A DNA stretch of 64,000 bases from Bacillus sp. FJAT-42376 (GTDB taxonomy: Bacteria; Bacillota; Bacilli; Bacillales; Bacillaceae), in the NCBI RefSeq assembly GCF_003816055.1, contig NZ_CP033906.1, forward strand, positions 4,154,001 to 4,218,000, read 5' to 3'. The translations under genes were made by a program, and so were the position numbers. The stretch's first letter is position 1; every line of letters starts with the position of its first letter. Positions 50,474 through 59,067 of the stretch are shown piece by piece. The notes below the pieces were generated by a model. The model did no database searches and was not told the DNA's origin. It worked only from the letters and a program-made list of their open reading frames with translations.

Positions 50474-53400
50474 TCAACGGCTTCCCATATCAAACCACAT
50501 GTCAGAAAATTGAACGGGACGTTTATCGACTCCAAAGATTTCGTTTTGCAGGCTTGCGATTTCAACTCGATCTGTTGCATCAAAAGCCCCGTTATAGCTG
50601 TAATTGATGCGGACCTGGTTTTCTCCGCCTGATAACGCTTCACCCGTAGTAGATGTAATGCTATCTACATGGAAATTGGAAGCTCCGCCATCCTGACCAT
50701 CTGTATATGTGAAGGTGAAATCATCCAGCTTTAAAGCTCCAGTAAGTTGTTCACTGGTGAAAACCGGATAATTAAATGTTAAATCTATAAAACCTGTACC
50801 CTCTTGATTGTGCATGGAAGTTGACCGTATTGGTCCCTGATGTTGAAGAGCTCCAAACCGATAGTTTCTATCAGATATCATCATTCCAGGATTATGGAAC
50901 CTTCCGCCAAATTCACCATCTTTATCATTCAGCTGGAATCTCAATTCAGAGCTTTCAATTACTCCAATGGAATATACTTTTAATGTCTTGTCTGCTTCTA
51001 TTGGAATATTATGTTCTAAAAGGTTAATCCATTCTCCATTTTCAATTTGGCACCATAATTGCATACCTGCGTCCGCAGATAAGTCTTCCGTTTCGAGTTC
51101 CATAGCTCCTGTATAGACGCCAATACCATTTTCCCTTTCATGCACATCCAGTGAGAGCTCGAGTGGTGTAATATTTGGGAAAAGAACTTCAGCTTCTGTA
51201 CCAGCTGCTGGGGCTTCACTTAATGGCGGTACTGTAAAATTATCACTTCCGGGTTTTGTCTCTATGATATAACTATGATAAACATAAACTTTTCCATTAA
51301 ACGCATAAAAGGCTTCTTCAAGTGCCTTTTGAGCTTCTTTGTATTCCTCTTCTGTTTTCCCAAATGTATCCGCAATAGCTTTTGCTGCTTGTAAATCTAA
51401 TGCAAACTGATCAACAGCTGCCTGAGGGAAATCACCGACTCCACTCCCTGTATGTATATTTTCTTTGAAGGAAGTATAGTCTTTAATCTTTTCCAATAAA
51501 AGACCGCGGTCAGTAATGACTCTTGTCTTCAAGAAGTCCCTTATCGCGTTATTCAGGGATTCGATGGCCTGTTCCATTGTCTCGTCACTAGGATTTTCAC
51601 CTAGGCTATTCACATTCTCAAGTGCATCTTCCAACTGATTAAAAGAAGCCTGCGGATAGTTTCCGTGCTCTTTACCAGCGATTTCGTCCTTTAGAATGGA
51701 TTTCGCCTGGTAAATAGTCTGACTGAATTCAATTTCCCGCGGAGCAGAAGATAAAATTCTGTTTACAGGAACTACCTCTACGCTTCCACCATTATTGGTT
51801 ACCTTCAGCTCAAAAACGAACCAATAGTCACTTCCTTCTGTGTCTTCCGTTAATGGGGCAGTCGGAACTGAAAAAACATTATCTGCTGTCAGAGAATTAC
51901 CTTTAAAGATTTCAACTTTTCCCTTAGATTCATTAAGTGGTCTTTCTCCTGAATAGTTATTTACGTAGAATCTATATGTTCCGTTAGTCAGTTTTCGGAT
52001 AGTCGTTGTTTCTGGTCCGTAAGATTCCGTATCATCCCAGTCAAGGTCTACAGCATTTGTTTCTCCATTACCTGATACTCTTTCTGCATACCACGTATGA
52101 AATTTGCCGCCATCTGCTCTAGGCCCGACTAAGTGAGAATCTAAGTCTCTGGGTCTTTCATCCCAGGTAAGCATGATTTTCAGTTCATTGGAAGCGGCAG
52201 CTCTAATTGCTGTTTCATTTACTAGCGTATTAAATTTCGTTGTATTTGCTGCTCCTAATAAATAAGTCGTTACATAGCCTGATTTGGAAAGCTCTGCTGT
52301 ATATTCTCCTTGAGGAACATTTACCCAGTAGTTACCATACTCATCCGTGGTAACCGTTTTGAATATTGCACCATATTTGGAGTCAAATCCCTCACGGATT
52401 TTCAGCTGCATTCCGCTGATCCCAACACCATAGATATCCGTTATTCTTCCTCCAAAACCTTGAGCAATCGTATATTCCTTTGTAATCCTTTCGCCCGAAA
52501 CTTTTGAATCCGCTCTCGGAGTGATGCTGACCTCTAATTTTTTATCCATATTCCCTGTAAGAATGACAGGTGTAAAAGTAAACGTATTTCTAGCATTGTT
52601 GTATTGAAGGTTACTCAGGGTGATCAGCTGTCCATCTAATTTCGCTGTAATATCAAAGTCTTCCTGAGTAAGACCAGCTACATAGTCTTTCATTTGCAGA
52701 GTAAGAGAAGATGGTGATAAAACCACATCGGTCAGTGCCGTTTTTTCAACTTGAGAATAGCCGGTTGTGTGATTTTCATTATTAACCGTTACAATAGTTC
52801 CAATATCCAGTACTAAGTTCGCAGGTGGTTGTTCTATAGAGGAGCCATTTGCATGTGCATTCACAGCTGCATGTTCAATAACCCCTCTTCCAAGCACTGT
52901 CGCCACTGCATTGAGGACCAAACTCCTAATGTCTGTCGCCTGATCAAGATGAATCCTAACCTGAGTCGCTCTATTATTAACGGTTTCAAAATTTCCGATC
53001 AACTCTACCTGAAGTCCTGAGCCTGCTGCAGTTTGAACACTTTCTGAAACCGTTACATTGGTAAATCCGTCACCTCCTGCTGCAAGATCATCTTCCTCAA
53101 TTTTAGCTGCAGATTCTAAATGAACCTCAGCAACTTGAGTATTCCCGCTTGCCACTATTCGAACTTTCCCATCATTCTTGTTCACAATGACAGTCGCAAG
53201 AACAGAATCCGTAAAATGAATACTGTTTTCCCCGCCGCCTTTTACGAGTGTTTTGCCTTCAACCTTTACACCATTTAAAAATACGTCTCCCTGTCCGATT
53301 CCTTCATCCAGGATCAGATCGCCTTTGATATGAAGATTTTTCAGATTCACTCCGGCAACCGATACCGTGACGTTTCCATCAATGGTTTCTACAGTATCTT

Positions 53401-54283
53401 TTCCGTAATCTCCTGCAGCAGTAATAGTTGAAGGGATTGCAGAAGCAGATGGGCTAGGTGATGGAGATGATACAGGTGTAGAAGCAGGGGCAGGATTCAG
53501 CTCCTCGCTCATTTTGGATTGGTCCAGTTCTAGCTGCTTGTTCACTTTTTCCAAAGTGCGGTACTTTCCAGGATGTAATTTCTCTCCCTTCTCCTTCACA
53601 TCAAGAGCACGTTCAGCCAATCTTTCAAGCTTCGCAAATTCTTTTTTGGCTGTCTCAGTGTCTCCTGCTTTCACCAAATCCGAAATTTGTTTCTGAAGCT
53701 CGTACATTGATACTTCATAAATAATCGTTTCTTTTGCTATTTTCGAAGGAACCAAATATTTAGAAAGGAACTCTTTCCTTGTGCTAGACCCATAGACCTT
53801 TCCAAAAACCCGTTCCGTTTTTGCAAGAGTGTCTGAGAGTTTCTGATAATCAGAAACTGCATCAGCTGTAATGCTCTCTTCATCAAAATGAAGTTCCAGT
53901 ACCTTACGATCTTCCTCCAGCTTCTGACCCATTTTCACTGCATCTATATATTTTGCCGCACGCATAATGTGTTCTTCTGCATGCAGAACCTCAGCGCTTA
54001 ATTTCTTCTGATCTGAACCCTTATATCCTGCGAGACTTTTCTTAGCCTTAGCAAGAGCTGCCTTCGAATGACTGAATTGAGCGATAAATTCCGCACTCAT
54101 TTCTATTTGACTGGACTGATAGAAAGGTTTCAATCCGTTTGCCGCACTGACTCCTTCACGGACTGCCTGCTGTGTTCCTGTCTGTTGAACTGCTGCCTGT
54201 GATGATACAGGACTGACAAAGGCACTGGAAGCTATTACTGCTGCCGTGACTCCTGTCATTAAACCCTTAGATTTCTTCCTCAT
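50474..54283 (-). CDS. Large multidomain secreted protein (FIVAR, carboxypeptidase-regulatory-like, YfaP-like modules)
   Basis: A 1,269-residue protein; ATG 54283 follows AAAGGGAG at 8 nt. An upstream in-frame extension to 54478 lacks a ribosome binding site. Residues 1-33 are a signal peptide. Residues 35-260 are helical. A Pro/Ser linker (PVSSPSPSPSASAIPS) lies near 270. Residues 290-480 are parallel-beta-like with regular NLHIKGDLILDEG-type rungs. A carboxypeptidase regulatory-like module (GRITDIYGVGISGMQLKI) begins near 610, a YfaP/DUF2135-like module (LTWDERPRDLDSHLVGP) near 700, and two FIVAR-like three-helix modules at about 850-985. An unrecognised beta domain ends the protein. No LPXTG or SLH motif is visible, so attachment is unclear. 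Confidence 0.85.
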   Translation of the reverse strand: MRKKSKGLMTGVTAAVIASSAFVSPVSSQAAVQQTGTQQAVREGVSAANGLKPFYQSSQIEMSAEFIAQFSHSKAALAKAKKSLAGYKGSDQKKLSAEVLHAEEHIMRAAKYIDAVKMGQKLEEDRKVLELHFDEESITADAVSDYQKLSDTLAKTERVFGKVYGSSTRKEFLSKYLVPSKIAKETIIYEVSMYELQKQISDLVKAGDTETAKKEFAKLERLAERALDVKEKGEKLHPGKYRTLEKVNKQLELDQSKMSEELNPAPASTPVSSPSPSPSASAIPSTITAAGDYGKDTVETIDGNVTVSVAGVNLKNLHIKGDLILDEGIGQGDVFLNGVKVEGKTLVKGGGENSIHFTDSVLATVIVNKNDGKVRIVASGNTQVAEVHLESAAKIEEDDLAAGGDGFTNVTVSESVQTAAGSGLQVELIGNFETVNNRATQVRIHLDQATDIRSLVLNAVATVLGRGVIEHAAVNAHANGSSIEQPPANLVLDIGTIVTVNNENHTTGYSQVEKTALTDVVLSPSSLTLQMKDYVAGLTQEDFDITAKLDGQLITLSNLQYNNARNTFTFTPVILTGNMDKKLEVSITPRADSKVSGERITKEYTIAQGFGGRITDIYGVGISGMQLKIREGFDSKYGAIFKTVTTDEYGNYWVNVPQGEYTAELSKSGYVTTYLLGAANTTKFNTLVNETAIRAAASNELKIMLTWDERPRDLDSHLVGPRADGGKFHTWYAERVSGNGETNAVDLDWDDTESYGPETTTIRKLTNGTYRFYVNNYSGERPLNESKGKVEIFKGNSLTADNVFSVPTAPLTEDTEGSDYWFVFELKVTNNGGSVEVVPVNRILSSAPREIEFSQTIYQAKSILKDEIAGKEHGNYPQASFNQLEDALENVNSLGENPSDETMEQAIESLNNAIRDFLKTRVITDRGLLLEKIKDYTSFKENIHTGSGVGDFPQAAVDQFALDLQAAKAIADTFGKTEEEYKEAQKALEEAFYAFNGKVYVYHSYIIETKPGSDNFTVPPLSEAPAAGTEAEVLFPNITPLELSLDVHERENGIGVYTGAMELETEDLSADAGMQLWCQIENGEWINLLEHNIPIEADKTLKVYSIGVIESSELRFQLNDKDGEFGGRFHNPGMMISDRNYRFGALQHQGPIRSTSMHNQEGTGFIDLTFNYPVFTSEQLTGALKLDDFTFTYTDGQDGGASNFHVDSITSTTGEALSGGENQVRINYSYNGAFDATDRVEIASLQNEIFGVDKRPVQFSDMWFDMGSR

Positions 54284-54718
54284 TCTTTTGTCTCCCTTTA
54301 GATAAATTAATAGTACTAAAGTAGTATAAAGCATACACAAAGTAAAATATGTCGTTTTTTGTATTATTTTATCAATTAATGATAAAAAATACCCATTAAC
54401 GTTACGTCGTTTTTTCCTACTCCAACCTAAAAGGCTCTGTAAAAACCATTTTTCACAAAACCTCTCTATCTCAAACAAGTCTTAGTGTCTCCGTTTTTTA
54501 CCCCAAAATATTTGTTACAGTAATTCATTCACTTCCAGTCATCAATTGCTTTATGAAGGCAACACTTATTAATACCTCATTGGAGCTAAGCCGTCACTCT
54601 TTTTTCAAATGCGTTTTTCAAAGTTTTCTAATTGTGTTGTTCATGAGGCAGTAACAGTCTCCCCTTATGCTAAACTGGAATTATATGCATATATTAGACA
54701 GTTACCGATAAAGGAGAG
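54284..54718. other. Divergent intergenic region
   Basis: Holds the upstream regions of the large secreted protein and the RNA ligase. AT-rich; no gene or strong hairpin seen. Confidence 0.5.
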
Positions 54719-55804
54719 ATGAATGTGTTTCCAAAAGATCAATACATGAAAGAAGTGGAGAGCAAGTTTATTACAAGGAGACACCATCCGGAACATCCTC
54801 ATATCGTAATCCTTAACTATACCGAGCACGCAACATATGAGAAACGTTGGAATGAAGTGACATTACATTGCAGGGGGTTAATTATTGATGAGGCATCCGG
54901 CGAAGTCTTAGCCAGGCCCTTCCCTAAATTCTTTAATCATGGAGAAATGCCGGAATTAGAGTCAGAGATTCCATTTTCGGAGACGCCGGAATTTACGGTT
55001 AAACAGGATGGCTCTTTGGGCATTTGCTATCGAGTGAATGATAAACTGTACTGGGCGACGAGAGGTTCCTTTGAATCCGAGCAGGCAAAAGCAGCACAGC
55101 AGATTTGGGACCGTCAATACGCCCATGTGCAGGTTCCTCATGAAATTACTTTGTTAGTGGAGATTATCCATCCTGCTACCAGAGTTGTTGTCGATTACAA
55201 CGGCATGTCCGATTTGATTATCATTGGGGCCATTAACCGGTTTACGGGACATGATTATCCCTATAACGAGCTGCAGGAACTCGGAAAAGCACTCGGAATG
55301 CAGGTTACGGAACAAATCAAGTTAACGGTTGAAGAAGCGATCAAGTTAAAAGAAACCATTGATCATAATAGCGAAGGCTGGGTTCTTAGATGGCCAAATG
55401 GGATGAGGCTGAAGATTAAAGGCAGCAGCTATTTAGACATCCACAAAATTGCTTATGGACTATCAGACAAGCTGAAAACGGAATACTGGTCCCAGGGAAA
55501 AATGGATGAATTAATTCTAAAAATGCCTGAAGAGTTCAGAACAGAAATCGAGCGCTTTACATCCACTCTTGATCAAAACCTGAATGACCTGTCCAAGATG
55601 ATTACCGATCACTATTCGAACGCGAGCGTAAATTCTTCCGATCGAAAATCGTTCGCGATGTATGTCAATCAGCATGTGCCGAACGAGCTTAAATATTTAG
55701 TCTTTAAAAAAGCAGATGCTAAATTACATGAAGAGATCCTGAAGGAGCATATATATAAACATTACTTGCAGTACATAGGGAGGCCAAGCGATGCCGTCCT
55801 TTAA
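54719..55804 (+). CDS. RNA ligase, T4 Rnl1-like
   Basis: A 361-residue nucleotidyltransferase. Motif I is VKQDGSLG with the AMP-accepting lysine K95; later motifs are LYWATRGSF (III-like), SEGWVLRW (IV) and RLKIKGSSYLDIH (V). The N-terminal TLHCRGLIIDE upstream of motif I and a C-terminal helical domain of about 130 residues match T4 Rnl1-type enzymes that seal broken RNA, especially tRNA. Overlaps the next gene, a kinase, by 14 bp. Start could instead be GTG 54725: AAGGAGAG is only 2 nt from ATG 54719 but 8 nt from the GTG. Confidence 0.88.
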   Translation: MNVFPKDQYMKEVESKFITRRHHPEHPHIVILNYTEHATYEKRWNEVTLHCRGLIIDEASGEVLARPFPKFFNHGEMPELESEIPFSETPEFTVKQDGSLGICYRVNDKLYWATRGSFESEQAKAAQQIWDRQYAHVQVPHEITLLVEIIHPATRVVVDYNGMSDLIIIGAINRFTGHDYPYNELQELGKALGMQVTEQIKLTVEEAIKLKETIDHNSEGWVLRWPNGMRLKIKGSSYLDIHKIAYGLSDKLKTEYWSQGKMDELILKMPEEFRTEIERFTSTLDQNLNDLSKMITDHYSNASVNSSDRKSFAMYVNQHVPNELKYLVFKKADAKLHEEILKEHIYKHYLQYIGRPSDAVL

Positions 55805-56768
55805 TATGATGATCGGATTGCCCGGGAGCGGTAAATCCACCTATGCTGAAAAACTGGCAAAAGAAATCGATGCCGTGGTCTTTTCCTCCGATTTACTTAG
55901 ACAGGAATTGCTGGGAGATGTCCATGATCAGGAAAGCAATGAGTTCATTTTTGAAGAAATGCATAGAAGAATCATCCAACACCTGGATACCGGCGGAAAT
56001 GTAATTTATGATGCCACCAACACGAACCGCAAACGCAGAAAACACTTGATCAACCATGTGATCAAATGCGAAAAGAAATCGGCTTACTATATAAATGAAC
56101 ATTATGATACCGTCACGAAACGGAACACGAATCGCGAACGAAGAGTTTCACAGCAGGTCATCGATAAAATGTATCAATCCTTGCAGATTCCATTAGTTAA
56201 CGAAGGCTGGGATGAATTGATTGTTGTTTCAAGTGAAAAGAATACGTTGGATTCCAGACTGCCTCTGGAAAACATGATTACTGCTGAATTAGAGCATGAT
56301 GTACTTTTCAGCCATCTCCAATCCCATATTCCCGACTTTCAATCCATCTATAATGTGCCCCATGACTCTTCCTATCATAGCTTCTCCATAAGCAGGCACA
56401 CGTATCATGTTTGGGAGAGGATTTTAAATAATGATCACGAAGCGGATAAACTTCAACTGCTGTGGGCTGCCTTGTTTCATGATCTGGGGAAAGGATTCTG
56501 CAAGTCCTTTGTTAATTTTAAAGGGGAGTCAACACGATACGCGAGCTTCATAGGACACGAATACGTATCCTCCCAGCTGGCCGTATACTGGCTAACGAAA
56601 CTCGGATACGACAAATCATTTATACAATTAACAAGTGATCTCATACAAATGCACATGGTTCCCATGAATGCATCTGACAAGAAAATGAAAGAGGTTAAGC
56701 AGCTGATCGGGGAGCATGCATTTAACCAGCTTATGATCCTTCATGAAGCAGATACTGGTGCGAAGTGA
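55791..56768 (+). CDS. Polynucleotide-kinase-like P-loop plus HD-domain protein (RNA end healing)
   Basis: A 325-residue protein. Residues 1-150 are a P-loop kinase like T4 Pnkp: GLPGSGKSTYA (Walker A), SSDLLRQELLGD and YDATNTNRKRR. Residues ~195-320 are an HD domain: SISRHTYHVWERI, LLWAALFHDLGKG (HD metal pair) and GHEYVSSQLAVYWL. Together they could phosphorylate 5'-OH ends and remove 2',3'-cyclic phosphates, preparing ends for the ligase encoded just before. In the characterised HD-Pnk enzymes I recall, the HD domain precedes the kinase; here the order is reversed. GGGAGG lies 8 nt before the ATG. Confidence 0.88.
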   Translation: MPSFNMMIGLPGSGKSTYAEKLAKEIDAVVFSSDLLRQELLGDVHDQESNEFIFEEMHRRIIQHLDTGGNVIYDATNTNRKRRKHLINHVIKCEKKSAYYINEHYDTVTKRNTNRERRVSQQVIDKMYQSLQIPLVNEGWDELIVVSSEKNTLDSRLPLENMITAELEHDVLFSHLQSHIPDFQSIYNVPHDSSYHSFSISRHTYHVWERILNNDHEADKLQLLWAALFHDLGKGFCKSFVNFKGESTRYASFIGHEYVSSQLAVYWLTKLGYDKSFIQLTSDLIQMHMVPMNASDKKMKEVKQLIGEHAFNQLMILHEADTGAK

Positions 56769-56880
56769 ATTTTAGGGCAAAGGGACGGTTCTACTCCTTT
56801 GGAAGTAAGAGAACCGATATTCATACTTTTATCCCATTTATTTTCATATGATCGCTGCTCATGTAAGAGAGCTGATTATT

Positions 56881-56918
56881 AAAAAAGACTGCTGAAATTT
56901 CAACAGCAGTCTTTTTTA
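56881..56918. terminator. Terminator after the RNA repair genes
   Basis: AAAAAGACTGCTG pairs with CAGCAGTCTTTTT. A smaller hairpin (GGTTCT/AGAACC, about 56787-56814) precedes it. From there to 57440 I see only AT-rich DNA without genes. Confidence 0.85.
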
Positions 56919-57440
56919 CGATTCAATTAATTCCCATTCCCTTTAACTCTAAATTTTCTCCTATGATTCCTAACTTTTCTACATGCTTCCTTGCCTTTCC
57001 GTAAGAGGTCCCGCTAACGAGAGAATAAGGCTAAATGTGCTTATCTTGATTCCCTTTTCCATACCGAGATTTTCTATATTAACTTTATCACTTTCACCAA
57101 ATAAACCCATTTACACAAAGTCCTTATGTATCTGATCTATTTTTGATAACTAGTCTGATTTAACTAAGAAATAAACATGTAACTCTTTATTTCTCATGAG
57201 CTTCTGCCCAAGCATCTAGCCGAAATATGGAGTTTTATAGGGGGAGAAACAAAGAATGTTCAGGACTATATCATGATATTCCAATTAAAAAAGGCACTTT
57301 TCACCTTATGGAAAGACTTATTTTTCTTTACAAAATATAGATTCTTTACAAATGTTTAACTTGAGGGGGAGGGAGAAGGTACACTATCATTTCAGGTAGA
57401 CACGTGCTCTTATTCGTTTAGTTTTAAAAATTAGCTCTGT

Positions 57441-57510
57441 TAAACTTGGCTGTTGATTGCAGCTAGCAGTCGTTCGCTCCAATCAACAGGTGTTAAAAAT
57501 CAACATAGCC
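57441..57510 (+). repeat. Shortened copy of a dispersed Bacillus intergenic repeat, with alternative hairpins
   Basis: CTGTTGATTG (57450-57459) pairs with CAATCAACAG (57480-57489). A competing pairing joins GGCTGTTGATT (57448-57458) with AATCAACATAGCC (57498-57510). The ends, TTGGCTGTTGATT and CCAATCAACAGGTGTTAAAA, are as I recall from a larger repeat of roughly 150-200 bp common in Bacillus genomes; the middle is deleted here. It is 30 bp upstream of the nuclease ribosome binding region. Confidence 0.6.
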
Positions 57511-57539
57511 AAAAAATTAAATACAGGAGGCATCTCACC

Positions 57540-58166
57540 ATGCTTAAAAAATCAATGCTGTTTGTTTTTATCCTGGTTCTCTCATTTGCTGTTGTGAAAC
57601 TGCCTGCGGCTTCGGCTGTTCCTTCCGTGACTCCTTCCAAGGCGACCGTTCAGTCGTACTTGAACTCTCTGACTGTGAAGAGCGAGGAGTCTATGACAGG
57701 CTACTCGAGGGACAAGTTCCCTCACTGGATTAGTCAAGGCGGAGGATGCGATACCCGCCAGGTTGTACTCAAGCGTGATGCCGACTCTTACAGTGGAAGC
57801 TGCCCTGTCACTTCCGGTGTATGGTACAGTTACTATGACGGTGTCATGGTTTACTCTCCGTCTGAAATGGACATTGATCACGTGGTCCCGCTCGCTGAAG
57901 CGTGGCGTTCCGGCGCAAGCAGCTGGACGACAGCAAAGCGCGAAAGCTTTGCCAATGATCTAAGCGGCCCTCAGCTTATTGCGGTAACGGCAAGCTCAAA
58001 CCGCTCCAAAGGCGACCAGGATCCATCAACATGGAAGCCATCCCGCTCCGGTGCAAGCTGCGGCTATGCGAAGTGGTGGATTACAACCAAATACAACTGG
58101 GACCTGCATCTGCAGTCATCGGAGAAAACGGCGCTGCAAAGCATGCTTAACACCTGCTCCTACTAA
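57540..58166 (+). CDS. Secreted HNH endonuclease (DUF1524/GmrSD C-terminal-like)
   Basis: A 208-residue exported protein with a signal peptide (cleavage near ASA-VP, residue 25). The nuclease core is SEMDIDHVVPLAEAWRSGAS (DH of the HNH/beta-beta-alpha metal motif), followed by QLIAVTASSNRSKGDQDP, where the conserved N and K lie. Four to five cysteines (GGGCDTR, GSCPV, ASCGY, NTCSY) could form disulfides outside the cell. AGGAGG lies 11 nt before the ATG. Likely degrades environmental DNA for nutrition or competition. Confidence 0.92.
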   Translation: MLKKSMLFVFILVLSFAVVKLPAASAVPSVTPSKATVQSYLNSLTVKSEESMTGYSRDKFPHWISQGGGCDTRQVVLKRDADSYSGSCPVTSGVWYSYYDGVMVYSPSEMDIDHVVPLAEAWRSGASSWTTAKRESFANDLSGPQLIAVTASSNRSKGDQDPSTWKPSRSGASCGYAKWWITTKYNWDLHLQSSEKTALQSMLNTCSY

Positions 58167-58174
58167 GTCTGTTC

Positions 58175-58219
58175 CAGCACGTACGTACGGTATCACGTCC
58201 GTACGTGCTGCACATTTTT
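58175..58219 (+). terminator. Hairpin between the nuclease gene and the next small gene
   Basis: CAGCACGTACG pairs with CGTACGTGCTG, followed by CACATTTTT. Read-through would be needed for cotranscription of the 81-residue gene. Confidence 0.8.
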
Positions 58220-58242
58220 ATTCAATAAAAGGAGGCACCAAT

Positions 58243-58488
58243 ATGGAAACAAAATCAACGATCTTCACCGCAACCCACGGAGTCATGACCACTGAAGTCG
58301 GTGTCATCAGCGGCGAGCTCGAACTGCGCACTACGTGTGATAACAACGGCGTGCTTACCCTCGCCATCACCTATGCCGGCGCCGAGGAGTGGTACACACT
58401 TCCCGGGGAAAGTTATACTCTGCATGATGTACGTGATCATGGGGTTGTTCACGAAATGGTGGTAAATGTGCTGGAGCGGGATTCTTAA
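58243..58488 (+). CDS. Small cytoplasmic protein next to the nuclease, unknown
   Basis: An 81-residue acidic protein with AAAGGAGG 8 nt before ATG 58243. Beta-rich pattern (VGVISGELELRTTCDNNGVL, LTLAITYAGAEEWYTLPG, HEMVVNVLERD), no signal peptide. Directly behind a secreted nuclease it might be an inhibitor, but secreted nucleases do not always need one and a terminator separates them, so this is speculation. A longer in-frame reading through the nuclease gene is rejected. Confidence 0.65.
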   Translation: METKSTIFTATHGVMTTEVGVISGELELRTTCDNNGVLTLAITYAGAEEWYTLPGESYTLHDVRDHGVVHEMVVNVLERDS

Positions 58489-58815
58489 AAGTATGGAAAT
58501 CGTCCCCAGCCCAAGTTTCTACGTAATGGCGAAATCTTACTGATTATTTCTAATACTCTGTGTACTTTCAGGTGTTTAATAAAGAATGAAAAGCGGCTGG
58601 AATGAAAAACCTCCTCCCATGAAGAATTAGATGACAAGAATGGGGGGGATCTTGGAGAGAAATTAAAGCCCTATAAATGCGCTGCAGGGGAATTTCTTCG
58701 TTAATATTAGAAAAGGAAGGGCTCTTTCGGAAAAAGTTCGATTCGGCACCCCTCCTCATAAAAAAAACCTCAATAAGGAAATCCTTGAGGTTATCCACCA
58801 AATAGTGATAGATTT
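58489..58815 (-). terminator. Gap with a minus-strand terminator for the immunity gene
   Basis: AACCTCAA (58766-58773) pairs with TTGAGGTT (58785-58792); on the minus strand a seven-T run follows. The rest of the gap shows no supported gene. Confidence 0.7.
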
Positions 58816-59055
58816 TTATTTAATAATTTTTTCTCCCAGTATCGGTGTTATACCATTGATTTCTTCAACTCCAAAGCCAAAAGACTTTAACTGAGACTCA
58901 ATTACTTCTAGTACATCGTAATAGGAAAAATTCATACCTAGTCTATAGTTCTTTTCTTCAAGACTTTCCGTATCTGTTGATATCAATGATTGATTGTACT
59001 TTTCTTGTAATTCCATTATCAAATCAGCCAAAAAATTCTTCATCTCATTATTCAA
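58816..59055 (-). CDS. Small acidic protein, putative immunity protein
   Basis: A 79-residue acidic helical protein (FLADLIMELQEKYNQSL, YYDVLEVIESQLKSFGFGVE). It is the last gene of a minus-strand operon, 12 bp after a WXG-type effector, the position of an immunity gene. No membrane segment, so the matching toxin would act in the cytoplasm. Function inferred from position and size. Confidence 0.65.
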   Translation of the reverse strand: MNNEMKNFLADLIMELQEKYNQSLISTDTESLEEKNYRLGMNFSYYDVLEVIESQLKSFGFGVEEINGITPILGEKIIK

Positions 59056-59067
59056 TGTTATTCCACC

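Noticed and set aside
54284-54478. 65-codon N-terminal extension of the large secreted protein
   Set aside because: It would bury the signal peptide; ATG 54283 has AAAGGGAG at proper distance.
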